NCBI GenBank assembly: GCA_050084515.1
Contig: CM114274.1
Coordinates: forward strand, 20,894,001-20,958,000
From: Blasia pusilla
Taxonomy: Eukaryota; Marchantiophyta; Marchantiopsida; Blasiales
Reading direction: 5' to 3'
DNA length: 64,000 nucleotides
In this document: positions 11,470-22,938 of the stretch, piece after piece
How positions within the stretch are numbered: the first letter of the stretch is position 1
How the letters are laid out: every line of letters starts with the position of its first letter
The notes under the pieces: model-generated
Told to the model about the DNA's origin: nothing
Databases searched by the model: none
Seen by the model: the letters and a program-made list of their open reading frames with translations, nothing else
Translations under genes and position numbers: made by a program

Positions 11470-12676
11470 GTGTTCATGGAGCGCATAGCCATCTCCACCA
11501 TGGCCATGTGATGGGGAAAGGGAAGGAGGACAAATATACTCACGCAGAAATATGCCTCTAATGAATTTGGGACCTCCTGTGCAAACTGAGACCATGCCTT
11601 GAACCTGTGGTTCCCATCCTGGATGTAAAAATACAAATTCCGCATCCAACTGAATTGTGTTCCTTCAACCGCTTTTCTGAACACCATGTCCCTCATTGTC
11701 CTGAATGTATCGAGGTTCTCCAGGTCTTCTTGAGTGACCAGCGACTGTGTTCCATGTTCATCATAAGGTTGAACATAGAATGGAGGGAAACTGTCGACAT
11801 GAGAAGTTATTGCAACCGATTGCTTCAACTTTCCAATGTCTTCGTCCGACTGAACTTCCTGAATGTATTCCATTGTCCAAAGTTGAAAAAGAGGAATTCT
11901 AGGGGCCTTGTGGCCATCCACCACCGCCATCTACTTTACAACATGCAAGAATTTCAAGAATGTCAATGAGCTCCAATTTTCTTCTAAGCAAGGATCTCGG
12001 AAGCTCCGTAAGAAATGTCGAAGACTGCTTACCCTCTCAAAAATTGGGTCAGTGTCGAGGCCAACTAGTTGCTCTAGGACACCAATAGGAAATTCCATAC
12101 TTATCCATACTAGATACTCATCCACGCAAAAAAGGTCAATTTGTTCCACTCGGCTTAAGGAAGAAGACGATTCTTCTCCTGTTCTTCAGAGATGTCAACC
12201 ATCTCCACACTTGTTATCCTCATCGCCTCTTCCTCGGTCTCCGAAACATCTTCATCAATTTTCTCGTTCATAGTATTGCTAGACTTCAAGGGGAAGACAT
12301 CCTCCATTTCAACGCTATGTGTAAGACGTGCAAGACTATCTTCTTCAACGGCGATAGCCTTTTCCCTCCGTGCATTTGCCAATTCAACCCTTGTGATTGG
12401 GACATCCTGACGCTTCTTCTCTTTCTTCTCATCCGCAATCCTCTTCTTCATCGCCTCAAACGCCTCTACCTTGGCGTTCCGCTTAGCGAGTTGCTCCAAC
12501 GCCAACTTTTCCTCCTACTCTTGCTTGCGTATTTCTGCTTCTCTGTCTCGCTCCTCTACCTCATGTTGCCTGATATCCACTGCCGAGTGTCGGCGAGGAG
12601 AAGCTGAAAAAGGAGTCTTAATGGACTTGGGAGTGATGCTCCCAACCTTCGTGGCTTGTGACTTTTTCCTCGTCAT
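11470..12676 (-). pseudogene. Exon 1: coiled coil plus conserved PYDEH domain
   Basis: Residues about 1-190 are Lys/Glu/Arg-rich, with heptad-like runs (KLALEQLAKRN, ADEKKEKKRQD), typical of a long coiled coil. After 12149 comes a conserved block with the motifs ISMEFPIGVLEQL, APRIPLFQLWTMEY and FPPFYVQPYDEH. All have counterparts at the same order in copy 2 (21532-20231). One frame is kept except for a one-base deletion near 12170 and TAG stops at 12515 and 11931; at the latter copy 2 has CAG (Gln). The exon ends at ...AMRSMNT, followed by the perfect donor GTAAGT. I do not recognise the domain family. Confidence 0.6.
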
Positions 12677-12937
12677 TCTAATTATGGAAGATGTGCAGAT
12701 TAGCACTCCTTAGACCTTAGTGGAAATACCAGTTGGCAATCGACTCGCGACGGCCGTGATGAGTCAAACCTCAAAGCGTCATCACTTGGAGCGTCGTCAC
12801 CTTTCAGCGAAGGGGTTTTGATGTTAACCGTTGAGACCTGTAGACTTGGGGTGCTTAACTGCCGATAGGAGTCGTCGGAGGACAAAGAGCTAGAAGTGAA
12901 ATCACGGAATAGGAAAGATAAATGAGCAAAATCTGGG

Positions 12938-12947
12938 CCTTATATCC
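12938..12947 (-). promoter_or_regulatory. Possible TATA element of MTase-like gene, copy 1
   Basis: Minus strand reads GGATATAAGG, about 265 bp upstream of the ATG at 12676. The surrounding 100 bp (GAGCAAAATCT, CCGTTGG) are shared with copy 2 upstream of 21532, where the TATA-like part is missing. Weak evidence from position and sequence only. Confidence 0.3.
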
Positions 12948-13044
12948 TTTTTAGCCATTGAGCTAACCGTTGGTTCTAGTGAATCGTTGGACCAACGACA
13001 CTGTGTGGCCGTTACGGTGCTATCCATGTGGGAATCGGGCAACT

Positions 13045-13412
13045 TATCGGACTCCGATGGATTGCACGATGATGTCAAACCATTATGGTGCGTGCATCCC
13101 ATGCAACCCGTCAAAGTCCCACGGGTTGCAAGGACGAAGCTGGCCAGCGGCCGCGTGCAACTTATCGAAACCAGACGGGTTGCACGACTAGTTGGTACGG
13201 GCCGAGAACCCCATGCGATGCGTCGTAATGGTTTGCAAGGGGTCCACGCATCGTAATAGTACAATATTGTCGTGCAACCCGTCAGAGTCAGACGGTTTAG
13301 AAGGACAAAGCTGACCAACGGCCTCGTGCAAGTTTTTGAATTTGGACCGATTGCACGGCGATGCTGGTACTTCTCGAGACCCCTTGCAATCCGTCGAACT
13401 TTGATGGATTGC
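13045..13412. repeat. Palindrome cluster in divergent spacer, unit 1 (left)
   Basis: About six members with varied arms (for example near 13102, 13157 and 13274) between the methyltransferase-like gene and its divergent partner. Several show a preserved CAACCCGTC left arm with decayed right arm. Confidence 0.7.
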
Positions 13413-13489
13413 ACGGGAGTCGGGATCATACTGATCCGTCCTCCGGGTGGAGCATTTTCCATCTTTCGCAACCAGACGGTGTCAGGTCA

Positions 13490-14870
13490 AGAGCTTTTCT
13501 TCGAGTAAGGGAGGACCTTCTAGCTACGGTAGATGTGGTTGATGCAAGATAAACTCTATAAGAAGTTTTCCTTTCTTAGTACAGATTTTTTGTATAAATA
13601 CGGAAAATGATAGTGTCGAGGCAATAACTTCTTCATAACATCGAACCCTAAAATTCCTAACTATGAAGTCCATGTAAACTACTTTATGCTTGTACACAAG
13701 AAAAATAGCACAACTAGTGTTAAACTCTACTCGAGCATGCCTGTTAACATCCACGGATCGTTATATAAGAACATACAATGTACAATCTCATGTCCTCCCA
13801 TACGTGACAATAGGAAGAATCATCGGAGTTTTAGATTGCATGACCTCGTTCACGAATGCCTCCCCAAAGTGGTAAACTAGATAGCGAGTAAACCAGTGCC
13901 TATATATGAAGAGAATCTTCACGTGGTACGGGTTAAGGAAAGGAAAATCAAGTACAACTTTTGCTCCATCCCTATCCATACTTGACAGACATCCTCTACT
14001 CTCCTCAAGAATGGGTTTTGGCGGAGTTACTCTCCCAAGAGGGGTAATCCACTCTCATTGGGACAATAACAAGCCAAAAATCATCAATTATTTCTAGTAT
14101 GATTAAACTCCCCTAAGATGGCAAGTCTCTCATCTGTACACATATCACACTCTAGAAATATCTTGAAAAATAAACCATGGACAAGTTACTCTCCCAAGAG
14201 AGGTAATCCATTCTCATTGGAAGAGCAAGCAAGCCCAATGCCATCCACTGAAGAGTGACGCGAGAACTCAATAAATGAAATAGAAGGTGACGAACCCTTG
14301 AAGGTCCCTCCTCTTTATATATTTTCAAGGAAACCACAAGAGTAAAACATAAGGCTAATCTTATCTTGTACCACATGGCTTCCTTTCAAGTTTTATCCAA
14401 TCTCCTTTTGACATAAGTAGATTACATGTTATCTCTTCTAAAATATCCTCATCAACTCACTTCATATCTTCCAAACTACCCCAACTACCCTAGCTACCAA
14501 CCAAGAATATTTTTATTTTTCTTTCAATAATATCCTAACCCCACTACTTTAATTTTATACTCCCATGTCTTATTTATGACCTATTTTCCTCAAGTTGGGC
14601 CTGCACAAATGAGTCACCCTAAAGAGGTTTAAACATGTAAATTTTATTTTCTTAAGCTAATTTACTTAATACTAATAAAACTCTCTCCAACACATAATGA
14701 GAGAGGATTTTATATAGTGGGTGATTTTACTATACCCACAACAATGGGTTGCTTCATCGACAGTGGATTGTCCCACAATTCAGGTCCGTTTTCCTTAGGG
14801 ACGGTGTGGAACATGTTGAGGGGTTACAAGAGGGACACCCAATCGACCCGATCCTCTTTCCGGTTTTCCG
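13490..14870. other. AT-rich segment interrupting the spacer of unit 1
   Basis: This 1.4-kb stretch has none of the palindromes that border it on both sides and no counterpart in the spacer of unit 2, so it may be a later insertion. It contains a direct repeat of about 50 bp (14024-14072 and 14182-14232, sharing GTTACTCTCCCAAGAG and AATCCA-TCTCATTGG). No coding motif was seen. Confidence 0.4.
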
Positions 14871-14872
14871 CG

Positions 14873-15122
14873 TTCAACCCATCGGACTCCGATGGATTCC
14901 ACTATGACAAACTTATTCACTTTCTCACCCACCATTTCAATTTTTGTTGCGACCAATCGGATTCGGACGCATTGCAACCTGATGGAATCCAACAGGTTAC
15001 AATCAGACGGATGTCGACAGTTTGCAACTAGAAGGATTCCGACGATTTGCAACTTGTCGGAATCCGACGGGTTATGATCTAATAGAATCCGACGGCTTGC
15101 AACCTGTTGGAACCTGATGGGT
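14873..15122. repeat. Palindrome cluster upstream of transposase 1
   Basis: About seven closely packed members at 14873-15122, ending roughly 190 bp before the TATA element of the transposase gene. The best member is near 15045-15073 (GTCGG AAT CCGAC core). Confidence 0.75.
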
Positions 15123-15309
15123 TGAACTAACCTCGTGAATGGCCTAACTGAGGCAATTCCGACAATGTCATAACAATTCAAAGTGTTTAATCAAATGGGT
15201 AAATTTTTAGGAATGCACTTTCCTTGGTCTAGATAGCGACCGATAGTCTCACCTACCAACCAACAACTTGTCATAAAATTTATGTCATAATTTTAACGGT
15301 CACTCTTTA

Positions 15310-15317
15310 CTATAAAT
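15310..15317 (+). promoter_or_regulatory. TATA box of transposase gene, copy 1
   Basis: TATAAATT, followed by AACATTCTCATTCTCATTC. The same block occurs upstream of copy 2 (28977), preceded in both by AACGGT and CTCACCTACC, so the core promoter is conserved between the units. Confidence 0.6.
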
Positions 15318-15359
15318 TGAACATTCTCATTCTCATTCTATTTCTTATTCTCGCCCCGG

Positions 15360-17306
15360 TGGAATCATCGTTGACCGCAAGTTGGTGATTCTTATGTACA
15401 AGTGGATGAAAATTTCCTCTCACTCCGATTTCATCTCCAAATTGGAACAATTTTTGTTTCCAAGGATATCATGATAGACGCAATGGAGGACGTTATAGGT
15501 GAAATAGTCCAGCCAGGGATTGGAGACTCCAAAGTATGGAATCTCTTAGCTTACACAAATGGACAATACAGAGTGTATGGCTTGCCTCTAAAGCCCTTTG
15601 TTTCTCAAGTCGAAGGTCTACAACTTTTGAGTGCACTGAGCTCCACGTTTTCCACCCCTATCTCTTGAGATCCAACATCGAATCCAACCTCACACGTTCG
15701 TGACAATGTTTTTCTTCCTGAAGACATTCCGGATTTCATCAAACTCACGGGATCTGTTGGACACCAACCAGACCGTGCCTTTGCATACTCATTCCTCTTG
15801 CGAGTTTTGGGTAATAGTTGGCTTTCGTCTCTGCCCTTGAAAATTTTCATGCATATTCTTGTCGACAAGCTCCCACCCAGATATGATGGAAACTTTATTT
15901 TTTAATTGCCTCCACTTGCAGGTTTTGCTCAGAAGAAAGATGGAAGACACTTAAAGGATATGGACAGAAAGTCCGACTATCATCGATAGTGCAAGCTACA
16001 GCGGACGAGTGCTTTAATCCCATGTGGTCCTTGAATTGTTTCTTGCCGCCAATGCGTTGGAGCCATGGAGTGTAAAAGTCTTGGCCCGTTTCTAGAGCGT
16101 AATGGGTAAGTCAATACGTCACAATTCGCCCCAAAAAATGCAAAAACTCCTTATGAGGTTGGTGCGATCATACCCCCAGATGGCCATCGATGTCCTCATT
16201 TTCAAGCCTCTCCTTTCAGCATTAGAGCAAGTCTTGCATAAATTTTTTTCATTGTGCAAGACTACAATTCTATGTCCGAGTATACTTGTTGGTATGTTGG
16301 GTCCCACACTCATCATGTTACGGGTGCAATTCAGAGACATATCAAGGAGGATGTGGCAAAGAAAGTGGCTAAGGTTTATAGAAACTCTCCGGGATCAAAA
16401 CTCAGAGTGATCAAATTGACAACGACATCAAAAATTTGTGAACAACTGCTTGGAATCCCTGGCCAAGGGGAGATCATGGCAGTTAAGGAGAAACAACTAT
16501 GGAAAAATTTGGCATTTCTCGCTGATCCTGAATGCTTCAAGAACTTACTACATCAAGTACGAATACTTGATGGAAAGATGGCCGAAATGTATGCCATCGC
16601 TAGGATCAAGGCTAACTCTTGGTTTCCATTTATTTAGAGATGGCAGTTCATGGGCCAAAGAGATGAGGGATCCAGAGCTTATGTGTTCAAAATGTCTACT
16701 ACATGGCCATCTAGTGGCCTCAATCTTATTGATAGAATGAGGGAAGGAGAAGATCTCTTTGAGTGCCGGGTAAGCTTTGATATTTGCTACAGGTTGCTAA
16801 ATGGATGGTTGAGCATCGGTCCGCACGTTTATGACCATATGGAGAAGGGGCTCAAAACCATTTCTGTCTGTGAGGTAAAAGCAAAAGATGTTGGAAGTTT
16901 GAAGATGTGTTGGTTACTCCTTTTGGAGGTGGTGAAGGAAAAAAAAGGCCAACTCGTGGAATTTATGGGTTCATGGCGGACAATGCGCAACCGAGATGGA
17001 TTGCTATCAAGGAAGTGTTCTTGGGTGGAGAAGTTCAACATAAGAGGGAAAGGTCGGATGTTTTCCATTGGCAACAGTTCGTGACTGGGTACACCAAATC
17101 TTGCATCAAGGAGAATAAGAGAACAAAGCATGTTTCTCTACTACAAAGTTGCAAGGATAGCAAAACCTTGAAACAAGCCATGTAGTGCCAAGAAGAACTT
17201 CATGGATGGTGGAGGAAGCATGCAATTGAGGGGAAATACAAAGAGTTTTGTTCTGCTCAGTTGGTGGACTGTATATATGCGGCAATGGGGAAACTTCATA
17301 CGGCAG
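15360..17306 (+). pseudogene. Mutator-like DDE transposase, unit 1 (broken, 3' truncated)
   Basis: Colinear with copy 2 at 29029. About 70 bp including the start codon are deleted (after 15370), so the first preserved codons are SYVQVDENFLSLRF. In order: N-terminal unknown region, a zinc-finger-like region with ECKS, GHRCPHFQ and GSHTHHV, the block KLTTTSKICEQLLGIPG, VSFDICYRLLNGWL (candidate first catalytic Asp), MADNAQPRW (candidate second Asp), RSDVFHWQQF and KEFCSAQLVDCI. Exon 1 ends ...GNFIRQ at the donor GTGAGT (17307). The exon with the AES glutamate is missing, because the intron runs straight into the 3' end of the next methyltransferase-like gene. Stops and frameshifts (for example 15668, 16090, 17185) make it non-functional. 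The Mutator-like assignment rests on this motif order; I cannot run a profile search. Confidence 0.55.
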
Positions 17307-17378
17307 GTGAGTTCACCATTTTCTCCTTTCTAGCTCACATGAAGAAATTGTTTCAAAAAAATGTGGTTGAAATGTGAG

Positions 17379-17521
17379 GTTGCAACCCGTCACAATGTGA
17401 GGGATTTCAAACCTTAGAAGCTAAGCAACCCATAAAAATTGACAGGTTGCATCAGTGTGCAACCTATCGGATTCCGACAAGTTGCACGCGTCTGCAACCA
17501 GTTGGATTCCAACGGGTTGCA
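17379..17521. repeat. Palindrome cluster at junction of unit 1 and unit 2
   Basis: Four members in 140 bp (near 17380, 17423, 17459 and 17492). To the left is the start of the transposase 1 intron; to the right, from about 17560, is the truncated C-terminal part of the second methyltransferase-like gene. The junction between tandem units therefore falls in or next to these repeats. Confidence 0.75.
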
Positions 17522-17559
17522 GACGGTGCACCATAGTGGGCTATCCAAGACCCAAGGCT

Positions 17560-20500
17560 GGTGACTTCTCCCTTCCTCCAAGTAAGGGGGTCCCTTCTTG
17601 CATGAGAATTCCCTAGGGGGAATTGTAGAGACTATCTAAGTTATACCCGTTTCGAAGGAGTTTTTGCCCTAGCATGATCAATTTCTCAATGGCAGGTGTT
17701 CGCTCCTGAGAACTAAAACTCTGTAGTTCATCAACAAGATGAGTCTGGTGAAGGACATTTGTCCTAATGGTTGTTTCCCTTTGCCTGCCCAAGGATGATG
17801 GAATGTATTCCACATCCTTATCTCCTCCCTTAGACAAACCAAGCGCCTCTTACTTTCGCTTCTCCCAAGTGTGGTGTCGGCTTGTTGGAGTCTCCGTTAT
17901 CTCAAACTCCACAGGATGTTTTCTTTGATGAGGACTTGGTCTGGCCCTCTCGCCCCTCAACCTCTTTTCTCGAAGACTCGGCCTCAGAATTCCTCGACCC
18001 CCTTGCCTTGGCTTTCATATCCGCTGTGGATTTGTCTTTGGCGATGACGACCTTTGCCACCAACTCTGTTGTCTCGAGTCTCGAGGGCTTGCTCCTCCGC
18101 ATCTCCTTTGAGATCTCCTTCAGGCTTCACAAAGTTTGGAATCTCGTCCCTACCAGCGACCATTGCATCATAGATCACACATAGATTTTAGTTTGTAATG
18201 TCCTCAGGATCGTTGAAGTCCAACCAGACGGGACAATTTATTACCTCCCAGTAGGACATGCCCTGTCCCATCTCCATGTCGTACATGGAGAATCCCTCTC
18301 CATCAAGCAAAGAAGCCCACAATTTGCAGGCTACCGGAAATTTGTGCTAGGTACCTACATTCACACAATTGATAAGGTACCTTTACACCATCCGTTGGGC
18401 AGCTCTTTGTCGATATGACTTAGCCGCTTGCTCCTGAAGATCTCGCTTCTTCTTTGCAAAATCCGTTTTCTCGCGTCTATTTCCTCGTCCAGATTTTCCT
18501 GAGGGAGGATGTGATTCTTGAACATCATCTAGAATCATGGGTTTTTCGTGGGCTTATCTTGGATGTCATCAAGCCATAGTTCAAAATCTTCTGCAGCCTT
18601 TAGGTTTGCTTCCTCTGGATTTGGCTCAATCTTCTTTAGCTCCGCTTGTAGACCCACGATCATGGACTTCTCGAGAAGGCGCAGCGCATCCTAGAATGAC
18701 CATTTCCGTAGCCAATAGGAGATCACTGGATCTAAAACTCTCAGAGGGTGGTGTGCCGCCCGCTTCTTTGCCTCAGTGCCCTCTAGACTGATTTTCATCT
18801 GTCAAATTTGCCTAAACTCGAATATGCCAGACAACACAAACCTGTGCACGCGGTCCAGAGACACTTTCTCTCCGATCCAACCTTGTGGGTCTTTGTCTCT
18901 CTTCCATTGGCGCTTGATTATCGCCTTCAACTCCTTGTAAAACTCTGGGCCAAGTTTGGGGTTAAGAATTCCAATGTAACGCTGCATCTAGCTTACAGTG
19001 TACTTTGTAGCTGCAAATACGACAACGTGAATAAATTTAGCCCGTTTCGACGCGGACACGTTCTCCCTTCACTCCAGTTCCAACGTAGCACTCTTCTTGG
19101 AGGCGTGGATCTTGGACCAACAAAGAATCGTGACGGCTGCATCTTGGGAAATGAAGGTATTTGCCTAGATCTTCTTCTTTATTTGATTTCCCTTTGCTAG
19201 CATCTCATCGACCAGATCGTCACCCAGGAATCCCTTGTACTCTGCCGGGTACGTTGTAAGCACCTTCTTGATCCTGTCGCAATCCTAGATCCAGTGGTGG
19301 ATGACGTTCCCCTCAGATACAATCATGCTAATCCAAACACAAGGTAAAAATATTGCAACCTATCGGTTTCTGTCTGGTTGCACCAAAGTCATGAACAGAG
19401 AATGCAACCCTTCGGACTCGGAGTGGTTGCAACACTCTCGGGAGATTTCAAGGATGCCCAATCTGTCGGAGTCCGACGGGTTGCGACAATCACTTTGACT
19501 TGCAGTCTCTTTGACAACCCGTAGGATTCTGACGGGTTGCAATTTTTTCAAGCCATCGGGGTCCAAAAGTGCGTTTTTCGCAACCCTTCGGACTCCGACA
19601 TATTGGGCATCCTTGAAATCTCCCGAGAGTGTTGCAACCCATTGGAGTCCAACGGGTTGCACTCTCTATTCATGACTCTCTGGTGCAACTAGAGAATGAC
19701 TCCTATTCCTTGGTTCCTACCCGTCGGAGTCCGACGGGTTGCGTAGTGGCCTTGTAAAGTTGGAATTGGATGCCTGAAAGCAAGCTGTCAGACTCCGAGG
19801 ACTTGCCTTGGGGGGAAAAATGCAACCTGTCGGAGTCTGTCGGGTTGCTTTCGGCCAAAAGTATCCAAAAAATAGGGGACACTCCAACAACTCGTCGGAC
19901 TCTGACAAGTTGCTTTAAGGTGTCGGATGATTTCTTACCCCTCATTGTGCAACTCGTTAGAGTCCAACGGATTGCAGAACAAATAAATCATGCAATCATT
20001 TTTCAACCAGTCGATGTTCGACTGGTTTCAGTATCCCGCATTAATCTGATGTGCTTGGCCACCAGGCAACCCATCGGACTCCAACGGTTTGCTTGACTAT
20101 GACCTTAACCTCAAAGAGGATGGGGGCAAGAGACTCAAATCATTCGTGCCCATCTTCAAGCTTTCCAATCATGCAACCCGTTGGACTCCGACGGGTTGAA
20201 GCAATCAAACATAAGGATGAGGAAAATTATGTATTCATCGCATGCATTGCCATTTCCACCAATGCCATGTGATGAGGAAATGGATGGAGCACAACTGCCC
20301 TCACGCAAAAATGCGCCTCCGATGAATTTGGGGGCTCTTCAGCAAACTGCGTCCACGCCATATACTTGTGGTTCCCATCCTAGATGAAGAAGTAGAGGTT
20401 CCACATCCAGCTATATTGGGTTCCTTCAATCGCTCTTCTGAACTCCTGGTCTCTCATCCTCCAGAATGTGTCCAACGCTTCCAAGTCTTCTTCCGTCACG

Positions 20501-21532
20501 AGAGCTTGCATTCCATGTTCATCATAAGGTTGAACATAGAATGGAGGGAAGTTGTCGACGTAGGATCCTGTCTCTGCCGACTGCTTCAACTTTGCAATGT
20601 CCTCCTCTGACTTAATTTCGTGGACGTACTCCATTGTCCGCAGTTGACAGAGTGGAATTCTTGGGGACTTTTGGCCCTCCATCAATGCTATCTGCTTAAC
20701 AACCTACCACAATGGGGACAAAGTCAATAAGCAGTTGTGTTTTCCCAATGTTTTGCATAATGAGTTTTCACATAACCCGAATTCTTCTTACCTGCTCAAA
20801 GATTGGGTCGATGTCCAGGCTTGCCAAGTGCTCTATTGATCAACGCAAGTGAACTGTGCAAGGACGTTTCGTAAAACCGCACCTATGACGAGTTTTCATT
20901 GAGTAGGGCCGGATGTGATTTGGGACACGATGAATCGGTGCGTGAGCTAGCAAGTCCACGGGAAACTCGTCGATCCGATAAAGGTTGATTTCTTCCACCA
21001 GGCTCAATGACGACTAAGACTCTTCTCCTACTTCTTCAGAGATGTCCACCATCTTCACACTTGCTGTCCTCTTGACCTCGTCGTCCGTCACATCAACTTT
21101 GGCCGTTTCCTCAATCAATTTTAAATTCATGGTGTCCCGAGACTTGATCAAAGATATTTCTTGCATCTCAACACTGTGTGTTAGACGGGCAGGGCTTTCT
21201 TCAATGGTGATTGCTTTTTCTTCTCCAACTTTTGCCAATTCTGCTCTCTTGATGGAGGCATCAAGACGCTTCTTCTCGCGTTTCTCATCCTCGACTCTTT
21301 TCTTCAAGGCCTTTGATGCCTCAGCCTCAGCGTTTTGCTTTGCGAGCTCCTCCAGAGCAAGTTTTTCCAAAACCTCCTGCATGTGCATTTTTGCTTCCCT
21401 TTCCCGCTCCTCTATTTCTTGTTGCCTTATCTCATTCACCGAGCGAGGACCAGAAGATGGAGACACATGAGTCCTGATGGACTTGGGAGTGATGCTCCCT
21501 ACCTTCGTTGCTTGTGTTTTCTTCCTCGTCAT
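17560..21532 (-). pseudogene. Methyltransferase-domain gene of mobile unit, copy 2 (broken)
   Basis: Minus-strand homologue of the gene at 12676-8190. Exon 1 is 21532-20231: it starts MTRKKTQATKVGSITPKS, has a 170-residue coiled coil in one uninterrupted frame, then SPRIPLCQLRTMEY and FPPFYVQPYDEH. The intron 1 donor is mutated: copy 1 has GTAAGT, here ATAATT. Exon 2 begins near 19327 (IVSEGNVIHH) and is better preserved than in copy 1: MQRYIGILNPKL, KELKAIIKRQWKRD, RVHRFVLSGIF, LWASLLDGEGFSMYDMEMGQ and a Lys/Ser-rich basic stretch near 17900-18100. The motif IV region and intron 2 are deleted: the sequence passes from KLLRNGYN directly to LDSLYNSP, then GTPLLGGREKSPA, and stops there. The SAM-binding motif is therefore absent. 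Confidence 0.6.
19353..20199. repeat. Large palindrome cluster inside intron 1 of copy 2
   Basis: About fifteen members fill the 0.9-kb intron (19328-20230), against about seven in the 534-bp equivalent of copy 1. An exact example is 19719-19740, with CCCGTCGGA and TCCGACGGG separated by one G. Members differ at a few positions, as if each were an independent copy. Confidence 0.8.
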
Positions 21533-21911
21533 GGTGCACGTTGGGTCAGTTCTTCCTCCTCACTAGTGTTATCTGCTCCTATGCACAGCAGATCCCTAAG
21601 AGCTTCGATGGAGTGCCTAAAACCAACTCTCCAAGCGTTGTATGGTGAAGCGCCGTCACCTTCAAGCGGAGGGGCTTGCCCTAATCGAACCCTCGAAGTA
21701 TTGGGTGTTGGATTGTCGTTACCTTCTAGCAAAGGGGTCAATGTCACCAACTTGGTCAAGGGAGAAGGAAACCTCAGTTGTTGGGAGGAAGAGCACCTGA
21801 AATTGTAAAATGAAAAAGGGAAATGAGCAAAATCTTTTCGAGCCGTTGAACTGACCGTTGGGTCATTAGAACAGTCGTATCGACGGTGACGTCGGCCGTT
21901 ATGGAACTTTG

Positions 21912-22225
21912 TATTGAAGATTGAGTTACAATCAAGCTTATGAGACATCTGAACTGCTATATTTGGTACTCACAGAAAGTAGGGAAACTTAATCTTGGTT
22001 AGTTAGTTAAGCACGATTATCTTAACTAGGGTTAGTTAATCATAGTTAGTCTAACTCCAAACTATGGTTAAGGGTAGGGTTAGGGTTGCTTGTACATACC
22101 CTATATAATTGAGAAGAGGACAAGCCTCCACTTATTCTCTTATTGCAAATTTTGTTCTCCATGGTGGTGTGTGTGTGTGAGAGAGCCGTTTTCCGCCAGT
22201 TATGCTTGTTTAGTAGATTTCCACA
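21912..22225 (+). repeat. 5' LTR of the Copia element
   Basis: 314 bp, beginning TATTGAAGATTG and ending TTTCCACA. It contains a TATA-like CCTATATAATTG about 190 bp in, and a run GGTTAAGGGTAGGGTTAGGG. The start TA instead of TG is shared with the 3' LTR. Confidence 0.9.
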
Positions 22226-22237
22226 TGGTATCAGAGC
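22226..22237 (+). promoter_or_regulatory. Primer-binding site (initiator tRNA-Met)
   Basis: TGGTATCAGAGC directly after the 5' LTR, complementary to the 3' end of plant initiator methionine tRNA, the usual Copia primer. Confidence 0.9.
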
Positions 22238-22440
22238 GGGAGAAGAACATCACTTGAAATTCTTGGTGTTTGAAGAGAGATGAGAGGCAAGAGAAGGCAC
22301 AATTTCAGTATGGGAGAAGGAAATTTTATTCAGAGCTCAGTGGGTGCAAATTTCAGGTGGAGTGTGCGCCCCTTCATGAGTGGCTCCCATGTGTGTTAGA
22401 TACTTTTGGGACTCTAGTTAGGTGAGTAGAAGGAGCTAGA

Positions 22441-22938
22441 ACAACAATCTGCAATTTAAATGGGATCATTGGTGCCATTCGGACCAAGATGGTGGCAACT
22501 CACACATCAGATTGGGATAGGAAATTAGCTTCAGCTGTCCATGCTTACAACACAACTGAGAAGAGCACCACAATGAAAAGTCCCTACTTCTTGGTGTATG
22601 GGCAGAACCCTCTCTCGGTAGTAGAGTTGGAGTTGAAGACTGATCATACTCTAGAAGGGCACTTCCAACCTGAAGGTGGCATAGATAGCAGGCTAGATAT
22701 GATTGATGCCCTAGAGGAGGAGAGGAAGGCAGCATTAGAGAAGACCAAGGCCGTTCAGCAACAAAGGAAGATGAGGTTTGATAACCGAATACATCATGAT
22801 CCAGTGAAGGAGGGGGACATGGTGCTGATGTATGATAGTCGACCCCAAAAGTTTCCAGGAAAGCTACACATTCGACTGCTTAGGCCTTATCAGGTGAGGA
22901 GCAGCAGGGAAGTAATGAGATCAGGTGAGATCAGGTGA
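22441..22938 (+). pseudogene. Gypsy-type integrase C-terminal fragment inside the Copia element
   Basis: Open frame of about 165 codons. Motifs: THTSDWDRKLASAVHAYNTT, SPYFLVYGQNPLSV, EEERKAALEKTK, KEGDMVLMYDSR and FPGKLHIRLLRPYQV. This is the end of a Ty3/Gypsy integrase: the last helix of the core, the linker and the GPY/F-like barrel. It is in the same orientation as the host Copia but belongs to another superfamily. The left break is near 22440 and the right end is unclear; a possible LTR-like TATA (CTTATAAATACTC, about 23150) follows. Confidence 0.85.

Larger units (their letters stand above)
8190..12676 (-). pseudogene. Methyltransferase-domain gene of mobile unit, copy 1 (broken)
   Basis: Reconstructed minus-strand gene with three exons: 12676-11470, 10935-9362 and 8979-8190. 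The introns are 534 and 382 bp, with donors GTAAGT (11469) and GTATGT (9361) and acceptors TTGTAG (10936) and TTTTTTCAG (8980). Order of domains: lysine/glutamate-rich coiled coil, two conserved domains of unknown function, then a beta-class DNA amino-methyltransferase-like domain. The start is the ATG of MTRKKSQATKV, conserved in the second copy (21532). It is a pseudogene: a one-base deletion near 12170 relative to copy 2, further frame changes in exon 2, and in-frame stops that are mostly TAG. It is divergent to the transposase gene at 15.3 kb. The role is inferred: an accessory protein of the mobile unit, perhaps modifying or binding DNA in the nucleus. Confidence 0.6.

Noticed and set aside
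11607-12713. Several plus-strand frames of 70-120 codons
   Set aside because: They are antisense shadows of the methyltransferase-like gene exon 1, which is supported by the second copy at 20-21.5 kb.
21042-21808. Plus-strand frames of 142 and 157 codons (Ser/Phe-rich)
   Set aside because: Antisense to the coiled-coil exon; Ser/Phe/Leu richness is what the complement of Lys/Glu-rich coding DNA gives.
22070-22095. Telomere-like GGTTAAGGGTAGGGTTAGGG in the 5' LTR and again near 28000
   Set aside because: It is short, occurs at the same place in both LTRs, and is not a run of the plant TTTAGGG unit, so it is LTR sequence.
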